NCBI GenBank assembly: GCA_934098445.1
Contig: CAKOOW010000036.1
Location: 1-11,717, forward strand
Source of the DNA: an uncultured Bacilli bacterium
GTDB lineage: Bacteria; Bacillota_I; Bacilli_A; RF39; UBA660
DNA: 11,717 nucleotides
Direction: 5' to 3'
In this document: piece by piece, positions 1 to 7,789 of the stretch
How the letters are laid out: the number at the start of each line of letters is the position of its first letter
Position numbering within the stretch: position 1 is the stretch's first letter
Notes under the pieces: generated by a model
Database searches by the model: none
The model's input: the letters and a program-made list of their open reading frames with translations, nothing else
Told to the model about the DNA's origin: nothing
Program-made: the position numbers and the translations under genes

Positions 1-321
1 CATTTAGCCAATATGAATATTAAGAACAATAAGGTGGATGCAAGAGCCTTTTATAGTGATGCTTTAAGTAGCGTCGATAAAAATTATGATTTGATTGTAA
101 CGAATCCTCCTATAAGGGCAGGGAAAGTAGTAGTGGAAAAAATACTACTTGATTCATTAAAACACTTAAATAGTGATGGTGAATTGTGGTTTGTTATAAG
201 AAAAGATCAGGGAGCCAAGAGTATAATTAATCTACTAAAACTCGACTATGAGGTAACTCTAGTTGAAAAGTGCAAAGGTTTTTATGTAATTAAGGCTAAA
301 AATGTTGACAAGACTAGATAA
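1..321 (+). CDS. 16S rRNA guanine-N2 methyltransferase, RsmC/YbxB type (3' part)
   Basis: This is the C-terminal 106 codons of an S-adenosylmethionine-dependent methyltransferase. The reading frame is open to the first base of the window (it begins HLAN before the first Met), so the true start lies upstream and the ATG at 13 is internal. The key motif is DLIVTNPPIRAGK (about nt 88-126), the NPP catalytic motif IV of N6/N2 methyltransferases in the form typical of Bacillus YbxB and RsmC. Known family members methylate a guanine of 16S rRNA in the 30S subunit. The remaining fold (LNSDGELWFVIRK, then a beta hairpin ending FYVIKAK) matches the family's C-terminal strands. In Bacillota this gene usually lies between rplL and rpoB, and here too rpoB follows directly. 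The stop is TAA. Family assignment is firm; the exact target base is inferred from the family. Confidence 0.85.
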   Translation, partial: HLANMNIKNNKVDARAFYSDALSSVDKNYDLIVTNPPIRAGKVVVEKILLDSLKHLNSDGELWFVIRKDQGAKSIINLLKLDYEVTLVEKCKGFYVIKAKNVDKTR

Positions 322-333
322 ATTTTATAAAAT
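305..333 (+). promoter_or_regulatory. Sigma-A-type promoter for rpoB-rpoC
   Basis: A perfect -35 box TTGACA (305-310) and a -10 box TAAAAT (328-333, 5 of 6 to consensus) are separated by exactly 17 nt. The predicted transcription start is near 340, giving a leader of about 55 nt before rpoB. The -35 box lies inside the last codons of the upstream methyltransferase gene and the stop codon falls in the spacer. Readthrough from an upstream ribosomal-protein operon may also feed rpoB, as is usual in Bacillota, but that operon lies outside the window. Confidence 0.6.
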
Positions 334-380
334 CGAAAATTGTTGACGTATTTAAAAGGTACTCAAAAAATATTAGGTAT

Positions 381-397
381 AGGGGTGAATGCAAGTG
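381..397 (+). promoter_or_regulatory. Ribosome binding site that selects the GTG start of rpoB
   Basis: AGGGGTGA (381-388) pairs well with the 16S rRNA 3' end. Its core ends at 387, one base before the ATG at 389, which is too close. It lies 7 nt before the in-frame GTG at 395, which is ideal spacing. Starting at GTG also gives 13 residues before the conserved Arg-Arg pair, the same as I recall for Bacillus subtilis RpoB. Confidence 0.65.
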
Positions 398-3300
398 GCA
401 TTTAAGACAAAAAAATTTGGAGATCATGCTGAAAGACGCACATTCAGCAAAATTAAAAACACCTTAGAATTGACAGACTTATTGGAAATTCAAAAGAAAT
501 CTTATCAATGGTTCTTGGATGAAGGTATTAAAGAATCGATAGATGATTTGTTTCCAGTTGAAAGCTTCACTGGCAATATTACGGTAGAACTTGGCGATTA
601 TTACTTTGATAAACCAAGATATTCAATTAAAGAAGCTAAGGAACGTATGGTAAACTATGCGGCTCCGTTAAAAGTATCAGCAAGGGTATTTATTCACGAG
701 ACTGGTGAGGTTAAGGAACAAGAAATATTCTTAGGCGATATTCCGATGATGACAGATGCAGGAACATTTATTATCAATGGGGCTGAAAGAGTTATTGTAT
801 CTCAGTTAGTACGTAGTCCATCTAATTACTTTAAAAAAGAAGTAGATAAAAATGGTCGAAGAGTAATTACATCAGAGTTAATTCCTAATCATGGTACTTG
901 GTTAGAGTATGAACTTGATGCTAGGGATATTTTGTATGTTCGTATTGATCGTACAAGAAAGGTTCCTATTACGACATTCTTAAGAGCTTTAGGTCTTTCT
1001 AGTGATGAGGATATTTTAGGATTATTTGGAGAAAATCCTTATATTAAGAATTCTATTGAAAAGGATAGTACTAAGAATACTGATGAGGCTTTAATTGAAA
1101 TTTATGAGAAATTAAGACCAGGTGAACCAGCAACTTTAGATAGTGCTAAGAACCAATTAATTACGAGATTTTTTGATAAATTTAGATATGACTTAGCTAA
1201 AGTTGGTCGTTATAAATTAAATCGTAAGTTGAATGTTTTAGATCGTTTAATCGGTTGTACTTTGGCTGAGGATATTAAAGATGAAAATGGTAATGCAGTT
1301 GCTAGCAATGGTACTTTAGTAACAAAAGAAGTATTAGAGAGGGTTCGTCCAATATTCAATAATGGTTATAACATCAAAGAAGTAATGATTAATGAAGAAT
1401 TAGATGAATATAATAAAGTTCAAACTGTTAAAGTTTACAATAAGAAAGATGAAACTAAAGTTATTGAAATTATTGGTAATGATCCAACTATCGATAGTCG
1501 TCGTTTAACTATTTCGGATATTTACGCTTCAGTATCTTATTATTTGGATTTACAAGAAGGTATTGGACGTGATGATGAAATTGATAACTTATCTAATCGT
1601 CGTGTAAGACAGGTAGGAGAGTTAGTTCAAAAACAATTCAATGTTGGTATGGCTCGTATGGAACGTGTTATTCGTGAACGTATGACTACGCAAGAAATTG
1701 AATCAATTACTCCTAAGACTTTAATTAATATTAGACCTGTAACAGCGGCTTTGAAAGAATTTTTTGGTTCTTCACAGTTATCAAAATTCATGGAACAGAT
1801 TAACCCAATAGCCGAACTTACTGATAAGAGACGTTTATCTTCTTTAGGGCCAGGTGGACTTGCTAGAGATCGTGCCGGAATGGATGTTCGTGATGTTAAC
1901 TCTAGTCACTATGGAAGAATTTGTCCAATTGAGTCACCAGAAGGTCAAAATATTGGTTTAATTACTTCTTTAGCTAGTTATGCTAAGATTAATGAATATG
2001 GATTTTTAATGACTCCATATCGTAAAGTTGTTAATTGTCATGCAACTGATGAAATTGTTTATTTAACGGCTGATGAAGAGGCTGATTATAATATTGCTTC
2101 GGCTGCTATTAATATGAGTGATGATGATGAAATTTTAGATGAAAAAGTCATTGCTCGTTTAGATGGCGAAGCTGTTATGGTTAAACGTGAAGATGTTGAC
2201 TTTATTGATGTAGCTCCAAGTCAAATTGTATCTATTACAACTAGTTGTATTCCTTTCTTAGAACACGATGATGCACATAGAGCGTTGATGGGTGCTAACA
2301 TGCAACGTCAAGCTGTTCCTTTACTAACTTGTGAATCTCCTATTGTTGGTACTGGTGTTGAATATATTGCAGCAAGAGATTCTGGTTCTACTATTATTGC
2401 TAAAGCTGATGGTGTAGTTGATTATGCTGATGGTAAAAAAATCATTGTTAAGAATGCTAAGGGTACAGATACTTATCATTTAGCTGACTATGAAAGAAGT
2501 AACTCTGCAACAACAATTAATCATCATCCAATTGTTAAAAAAGGTGATACTATTCACCGTGGTGAGGTTATTGCCGATGGTCCATCAACTAAAGATGGAG
2601 AGTTAGCTTTAGGTAAAAATATGTTAGTTGCTTTTATGACTTGCAATGGTTATAACTATGAAGATGCTGTGGTATTAAATGAAAGATTAGTTAAAGATGA
2701 TGTTTATACATCTCTTCATATTGAACATTATGATATTGAGTGCCGTGATACTAAGTTAGGGCCAGAGGAAATTACGAGAGATATTCCTAATGTTGGAGAA
2801 GATGCTCGTAAGAATTTGGATGCTAATGGTATTGTTCGTATTGGTACGGAAGTTAAGGACGGAGATATCCTAGTAGGTAAAGTAACACCAAAAGGTGTTC
2901 AAGAATTAACAGCTGAAGAAAAATTATTACATGCTATTTTTGGTGAGAAGACTCGTGAAGTAAGAGACACTTCATTAAGAGTAGAACACGGAGCTGGTGG
3001 TATTGTTCATGATATCAAAATTTATACAAAAGAAAATTCTGATGAACTTCCTGCTGGTGTTTCTAAGATAGTTCGTGTTTATATTATTCAAAAACGTAAG
3101 ATTCAAGTCGGTGATAAGATGTCTGGTCGTCACGGTAACAAAGGTGTTATTTCTTTGATTTTACCAGAAGAAGATATGCCTTATATGCCAGATGGTACAC
3201 CAGTTGATATTGTACTAAACCCACAAGGTGTTCCTTCACGTATGAATATTGGTCAGATTTTAGAATTACATTTAGGTATGGCTGGTAAAAAATTAGGGGT

Positions 3301-4015
3301 TAAATATGCTACTCCAGTATTTGATGGTGCTAGTCAAGATGAAATTTATGAACAAATGGCAGAAGCTGGTCTAGACCATGATGGTAAGACAATTCTTTAT
3401 GATGGTCGTACTGGTGATGCTTTCGAAAATCGTGTTTCGGTTGGGGTTATGTATATGGTTAAACTTCACCATATGGTTGATGATAAGATTCATGCTAGAA
3501 GTACAGGACCTTACTCAATGGTTACACAACAACCATTAGGAGGTAAAGCTCAATTTGGTGGTCAGAGATTCGGAGAAATGGAAGTTTGGGCTCTATACGC
3601 TTATGGGGCTGCTAATGTTCTTCAAGAAATGATGACTATTAAAGCTGATGATGTTATGGGCCGTGTTAAGGTTTATGAATCATTAGTTAAGGGTAAACCA
3701 ATTGATGAAGCTGGTATCCCTGAGTCATTTAGAGTATTGATTAAAGAATTCCAAGCTCTAGGTTTAGATGTTGAAATTTTAGATCAAAATGATAAATTAG
3801 TTGATTTAAAAGAAATGGAAACTGATGATGAACCAGTTGATGCTTTAAAAATTTCGGAATTAACAAATGAGGTTAATGAATCTCAAGAAAAAGAAGAACC
3901 TGATGATGATGCAGATTTTGAAGATGATGAACTTGATGAAGATGATGATTTAGATGATTTAGAATTTCCTGAAGATGGAAATATAGATGATGAAGAGGAG
4001 GATGAAATTATATGA
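395..4015 (+). CDS. rpoB: DNA-directed RNA polymerase subunit beta
   Basis: This is the beta subunit of core RNA polymerase, forming one pincer and part of the active centre. It is 1206 aa from the preferred GTG start (1208 from the ATG at 389), close to the Bacillus length plus a longer tail. Visible landmarks: N-terminal QWFLDEG and FTGN; the protrusion segment FIINGAERVIVSQLVRSP (about residues 125-142); the rifampicin-region motif SSQLSKFMEQ with KRRLSSLGPGG (about 459-486); CPIESPEG; RALMGANMQRQAVPLL; the catalytic-centre acidic pair in NGYNYEDA (Glu756, Asp757); the lysines of GDKMSGRHGNKG (Lys908, Lys916); and the C-terminal clamp segment GGKAQFGGQRFGEMEVWAL. The rifampicin pocket carries several substitutions (see findings), and conserved Trp and Glu positions are changed to Cys750 and Tyr1068. 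The last 45 residues are extremely acidic. The TGA stop overlaps the rpoC ATG. Identity is certain. Confidence 0.98.
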   Translation: MAFKTKKFGDHAERRTFSKIKNTLELTDLLEIQKKSYQWFLDEGIKESIDDLFPVESFTGNITVELGDYYFDKPRYSIKEAKERMVNYAAPLKVSARVFIHETGEVKEQEIFLGDIPMMTDAGTFIINGAERVIVSQLVRSPSNYFKKEVDKNGRRVITSELIPNHGTWLEYELDARDILYVRIDRTRKVPITTFLRALGLSSDEDILGLFGENPYIKNSIEKDSTKNTDEALIEIYEKLRPGEPATLDSAKNQLITRFFDKFRYDLAKVGRYKLNRKLNVLDRLIGCTLAEDIKDENGNAVASNGTLVTKEVLERVRPIFNNGYNIKEVMINEELDEYNKVQTVKVYNKKDETKVIEIIGNDPTIDSRRLTISDIYASVSYYLDLQEGIGRDDEIDNLSNRRVRQVGELVQKQFNVGMARMERVIRERMTTQEIESITPKTLINIRPVTAALKEFFGSSQLSKFMEQINPIAELTDKRRLSSLGPGGLARDRAGMDVRDVNSSHYGRICPIESPEGQNIGLITSLASYAKINEYGFLMTPYRKVVNCHATDEIVYLTADEEADYNIASAAINMSDDDEILDEKVIARLDGEAVMVKREDVDFIDVAPSQIVSITTSCIPFLEHDDAHRALMGANMQRQAVPLLTCESPIVGTGVEYIAARDSGSTIIAKADGVVDYADGKKIIVKNAKGTDTYHLADYERSNSATTINHHPIVKKGDTIHRGEVIADGPSTKDGELALGKNMLVAFMTCNGYNYEDAVVLNERLVKDDVYTSLHIEHYDIECRDTKLGPEEITRDIPNVGEDARKNLDANGIVRIGTEVKDGDILVGKVTPKGVQELTAEEKLLHAIFGEKTREVRDTSLRVEHGAGGIVHDIKIYTKENSDELPAGVSKIVRVYIIQKRKIQVGDKMSGRHGNKGVISLILPEEDMPYMPDGTPVDIVLNPQGVPSRMNIGQILELHLGMAGKKLGVKYATPVFDGASQDEIYEQMAEAGLDHDGKTILYDGRTGDAFENRVSVGVMYMVKLHHMVDDKIHARSTGPYSMVTQQPLGGKAQFGGQRFGEMEVWALYAYGAANVLQEMMTIKADDVMGRVKVYESLVKGKPIDEAGIPESFRVLIKEFQALGLDVEILDQNDKLVDLKEMETDDEPVDALKISELTNEVNESQEKEEPDDDADFEDDELDEDDDLDDLEFPEDGNIDDEEEDEII
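3996..4015 (+). promoter_or_regulatory. rpoC ribosome binding site inside the rpoB end, ATGA overlap
   Basis: AGGAGG (3996-4001) lies 10 nt before the rpoC ATG at 4012. It is read as part of GAA-GAG-GAG-GAT codons of the rpoB acidic tail. The rpoB stop TGA (4013-4015) overlaps the rpoC start in an ATGA arrangement, which suggests translational coupling and equal synthesis of beta and beta'. Confidence 0.7.
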
Positions 4016-7000
4016 TGGATGTAAATAATTTTAGAGGTATTAAAGTATCTATTGCCTCCCCGGAGAAAATCCGTGAATGGTCTTATGGTGAAGTTAAAAA
4101 GCCAGAAACTATTAATTATCGTACGCAAAAACCAGAACGTGATGGTTTGTTCTGTGAGAAAATCTTTGGACCTACTAAGGATTTTGAATGTGCCTGTGGT
4201 AAATATAAACGTTTAAGATATAAAAATGTTATATGTGATCGCTGTGGAGTAGAGGTTACTTCTAGTAAGGTACGCCGTGAACGTATGGGACATATTGAAC
4301 TTGCGGCTCCTTGTTCACATATTTGGTTCTTTAAAGGTGTTCCATCAAAAATGGGTCTTGTTCTTGATATGTCTCCTAGAGATTTAGAAGAAGTATTATA
4401 CTATGTATCTTATGTAGTATTAGAGCCAGGGAATGTTCCTTTAGAAAAGAAACAAACTTTATCTGATAAAGAATATCGTGCTTATTATGAAAAGTATGGT
4501 AATGCTTTTAAAGTAGGGATGGGAGCTGAGGCTATCCAAACTTTACTAAAGGAAGTAGATTTAGATAAAGAAATTGAAAAGTTAAGAGAAGAATTGGATG
4601 GGGCTACGGGTCAAAAACGTATTCGTCTTGTTAAGAGACTTGATTGTTTAGTAGCGTTTAAGGAATCTGGTAATCGTCCTGAATGGATGATTCTAACAGC
4701 ACTTCCTGTTATTCCTCCAGATTTACGTCCAATGATTCAATTAGATGGTGGTCGTTTTGCTACTAGTGATTTAAATGATTTATATCGTCGTATTATTAAT
4801 CGTAATAATCGTTTGAAAAAACTATTAGAATTAGGAGCTCCAACTATCATTGTTCAAAATGAAAAACGTATGTTACAAGAAGCTGTTGACTCATTATTTG
4901 ATAATGGACGTCATGGTAGGAGTGTAACGGCTGCTGGTAATCGTCCATTAAAATCATTATCTAGTATGTTAAAAGGTAAACAAGGTCGTTTCCGTCAAAA
5001 CTTATTAGGTAAACGTGTTGATTATTCTGGTCGTTCAGTTATCGTAGTTGGTCCATCTTTAAAGATGTATCAATGTGGTCTTCCAAAAGATATGGCTTTA
5101 GAACTCTTTAAACCTCATGTTATTCATGGTCTAGTTGAAAGAGGACTTGCTCATAATATTAAGGGAGCTAAAAAATTAATTGATAATAAAGATGAATGTG
5201 TTTGGGATGTTGTTGAAGATGTAATTACGGAACATCCAGTAATGTTAAACCGTGCCCCAACTCTACACCGTTTAGGTATTCAAGCTTTCGAACCAGTTTT
5301 AGTTGGTGGTAAGGCTATGCGTTTGCATCCACTTGTATGTGCTGCCTTTAATGCCGACTTTGATGGAGACCAGATGGCTGTTCATGTTCCATTATCTGAG
5401 GAAGCTAAAGCTGAAGCTAGAATTTTGATGTTAGGAGCTAATAACATCTTAAAACCTTCTGATGGTAAACCAATCGTTACTCCTTCTCAGGATATGATTT
5501 TAGGTAACTATTATCTATCTATTGAAGAAGCTGGTTTAGAAAATGAAGGTAAAGCTTATAAGAACTGTAACGAAGCGTTAATGGCTTATGAAAGAAAGGA
5601 ACTTTCTCTTCATACAAGAATCGCTATTCCAGTTGCAAGTTTTACACATAAATTATTTACTGATGAACAAAAGGATAAGTATTTAATTACTACTGTTGGT
5701 AAGATTAAGTTTAATGAGATTTTACCAGATTCGTATCCATTTGTTAATGAACCAAGTGATGCTAATATTACGGGAATTACTCCTGATAAGTTCTTCTTAC
5801 CAATGGGAACTGATTTAAAGACTGAAGTTGCTAAAATGCCACTTGCTGAGCCATTTGTTAAGAAAACTTTAAGTAAGTTAATTGCTCAAGTCTTTAAACG
5901 TTATAAGACTACTGAGACATCTGTAATGTTAGATAAACTAAAAGATTTAGGGTTTAAATATTCAACTGTTGCTGGTATTTCCATTTCTATGAATGATATT
6001 ATCGTATCGGATAATAAGCAAAACATTATTGATGAAACGCAAAAGAAAGTTAATAAGATTAATAAAGAGTTCACAAGAGGTTTAATTACAGAAGATGAAC
6101 GTTATAAAAACGTTTGTGCTCTATGGGCTAAAGCAACTAGTGATATTTCTAACGAATTACAAACTATTGCAAAGAAAAACACTATGAACCCAATATTTAT
6201 GATGATGAATTCTGGTGCTCGTGGTTCGGCTAATCAGTTTAACCAACTTGCTGGTATGCGTGGTTTGATTGCTAAACCTACTGGTGAGACTATCGAAATT
6301 CCAATTAAGTCTAACTTAATTGAGGGTTGTAATGTAACAGAGTTCTTTATCGGAACTAGAGGTGGTCGTAAAGGTATCGTTGATACAGCTTTAAGAACTG
6401 CCGATTCAGGTTACTTAACTCGTCGTTTAGTTGATGTAGCTCAAGATATTGTTGTTAAGGAAGAAGACTGTGGCACTATTAATGGTGTTGAAGTTACGGA
6501 CTTTATTGATGAAAGATCTAATACAATGATTGAACCATTAATCGAAAGAATTATTGGTCGTTATACAGCTACTAAAGTAATTAATCCGGAAACTAAAGAA
6601 GTTATTGTCGATAAGAATCAATATATTACTGAGGCTATTGCTAATAAGATTATTAATGCTGGTATTAAGAGTGTTAAGATTAGAAGTGTTCTAACATGTA
6701 ATACTGTTAACGGTGTTTGTAAGCATTGTTATGGTCGTAACCTTGCTACTGGTAATATGGTTGAAACAGGTGAGGCTGTTGGTATTATGGCAGCTCAATC
6801 AATCGGTGAGCCAGGTACTCAGTTAACTATGCGTACATTCCACGAAGGTGGTGTTGCTGGTGGGGATATTACTCAAGGTCTTCCAAGAGTTGAAGAGTTG
6901 TTTGAAGCTCGTAATCCAAAAGGTAAAGCTACTATTGCGGAAATTGCTGGTAAAGTTGTTAATATTGAAGAAAATAACTTTAAATTTAAAATTGTTATTG

Positions 7001-7755
7001 AAAACGATGTTGAAGCAAGAGAACATATCACTAATTACAATACTAAATTGTGTGTTGAATTAGGTCAAACTGTTAAGGCAGGAGATCCATTAACAACTGG
7101 GTCAATAGCTCCTAAAGAATTACTTGCGGTAACTGATCCTATTACAGCTCAACAGTATATTGTTAAAGAGGTTCAAAAAGTTTATAAATCACAAGGTGTT
7201 GATGTTTCTGATAAACACATTGAAGTTATTGTTCGTCGTATGATTTCGAAGATGAAAGTTTTAGATGGCGGTGATACTAACTTAGTAGCTGGTTTGTCTG
7301 TTACTCTAAATGAATTTGCTGCTGCTAATAAACCGGTATTATTAACGGGTGGTGTACCTGCTACTGGTCTTCCAGTAATGCTTGGTATTACAAAAGCATC
7401 ATTAGAAACTGATTCATTCCTATCGGCGGCATCTTTCCAAGAAACAACTAGAGTTTTAACGGATGCGGCTATTAGAGGTAAAGTTGATCACTTAAGAGGA
7501 TTAAAAGAAAATGTTATTATTGGTAAATTAATTCCTGCTGGTACTGGAGCAAAGCAATATTCTGATGTAAAGTTTGAATTAGAAAAACAATTTATTGAAG
7601 AAGATGCTGCTGATGCTTTAGAAGAAAAGCTTATGAGTGATGATGCTTCGGATGAGGTTGCTAGTCAGGCTTTTAGAGATGATGATACTGTAGCAGAAGA
7701 TATCGAAACTTCTGAAAATGATTTAGATAACGAAGAAGAAACTACTGAAGAATAG
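4012..7755 (+). CDS. rpoC: DNA-directed RNA polymerase subunit beta'
   Basis: This is the catalytic beta' subunit of RNA polymerase, 1247 aa (Bacillus about 1200). The start is ATG 4012: the product begins MMDVNNF, matching the MLDVNNF I recall for B. subtilis. The ATG at 4015 is a less likely alternative. Landmarks: N-terminal zinc ribbon cysteines 60, 62, 75 and 78; the lid/rudder region with KGKQGRFRQNLLGKRVDYSG; the absolutely conserved NADFDGD with the three Mg2+-binding aspartates 449, 451 and 453; SGARGSANQFNQLAGMRG; the bridge helix from about 777; the second zinc site Cys820, 896, 903 and 906; and the trigger-loop region GEAVGIMAAQSIGEP...TMRTFHEGG. No proteobacterial trigger-loop insertion is present. 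The bridge helix reads TRGGRKG where THGARKG is nearly universal in bacteria. The C-terminal 52 residues are an acidic tail (24 Asp/Glu) absent from B. subtilis RpoC as I recall it. A terminator overlaps the TAG stop. Confidence 0.98.
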   Translation: MMDVNNFRGIKVSIASPEKIREWSYGEVKKPETINYRTQKPERDGLFCEKIFGPTKDFECACGKYKRLRYKNVICDRCGVEVTSSKVRRERMGHIELAAPCSHIWFFKGVPSKMGLVLDMSPRDLEEVLYYVSYVVLEPGNVPLEKKQTLSDKEYRAYYEKYGNAFKVGMGAEAIQTLLKEVDLDKEIEKLREELDGATGQKRIRLVKRLDCLVAFKESGNRPEWMILTALPVIPPDLRPMIQLDGGRFATSDLNDLYRRIINRNNRLKKLLELGAPTIIVQNEKRMLQEAVDSLFDNGRHGRSVTAAGNRPLKSLSSMLKGKQGRFRQNLLGKRVDYSGRSVIVVGPSLKMYQCGLPKDMALELFKPHVIHGLVERGLAHNIKGAKKLIDNKDECVWDVVEDVITEHPVMLNRAPTLHRLGIQAFEPVLVGGKAMRLHPLVCAAFNADFDGDQMAVHVPLSEEAKAEARILMLGANNILKPSDGKPIVTPSQDMILGNYYLSIEEAGLENEGKAYKNCNEALMAYERKELSLHTRIAIPVASFTHKLFTDEQKDKYLITTVGKIKFNEILPDSYPFVNEPSDANITGITPDKFFLPMGTDLKTEVAKMPLAEPFVKKTLSKLIAQVFKRYKTTETSVMLDKLKDLGFKYSTVAGISISMNDIIVSDNKQNIIDETQKKVNKINKEFTRGLITEDERYKNVCALWAKATSDISNELQTIAKKNTMNPIFMMMNSGARGSANQFNQLAGMRGLIAKPTGETIEIPIKSNLIEGCNVTEFFIGTRGGRKGIVDTALRTADSGYLTRRLVDVAQDIVVKEEDCGTINGVEVTDFIDERSNTMIEPLIERIIGRYTATKVINPETKEVIVDKNQYITEAIANKIINAGIKSVKIRSVLTCNTVNGVCKHCYGRNLATGNMVETGEAVGIMAAQSIGEPGTQLTMRTFHEGGVAGGDITQGLPRVEELFEARNPKGKATIAEIAGKVVNIEENNFKFKIVIENDVEAREHITNYNTKLCVELGQTVKAGDPLTTGSIAPKELLAVTDPITAQQYIVKEVQKVYKSQGVDVSDKHIEVIVRRMISKMKVLDGGDTNLVAGLSVTLNEFAAANKPVLLTGGVPATGLPVMLGITKASLETDSFLSAASFQETTRVLTDAAIRGKVDHLRGLKENVIIGKLIPAGTGAKQYSDVKFELEKQFIEEDAADALEEKLMSDDASDEVASQAFRDDDTVAEDIETSENDLDNEEETTEE

Positions 7756-7770
7756 TAGCTTCTTTTTTTT
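7736..7770 (+). terminator. Rho-independent terminator of rpoBC
   Basis: The arms are 7736-7746 (AAGAAACTACT) and 7754-7764 (AGTAGCTTCTT), pairing at 10 of 11 positions with one A-C mismatch around a 7-nt loop. A run of eight T residues follows (7763-7770). The 5' arm is made of the last rpoC codons and the TAG stop spans loop and 3' arm, so the terminator is embedded in the coding end. Confidence 0.8.
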
Positions 7771-7789
7771 GCAAAAAATTATGTAAAAA

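Noticed and set aside
343..348. TTGACG as a -35 box for rpoB
   Set aside because: No acceptable -10 box lies 16-18 nt downstream; the pair at 305-333 is much better.
3883..4128. Minus-strand ORF rich in Ser runs
   Set aside because: It is the antisense of the GAT/GAA-rich acidic tail of rpoB and the start of rpoC. The serine runs are a by-product of that repeat, and no ribosome binding site or domain supports it.
6848..7063. Plus-strand out-of-frame ORF inside rpoC
   Set aside because: It is a frame shadow of the trigger-loop region of rpoC with Leu/Lys-biased composition and no supporting signal.
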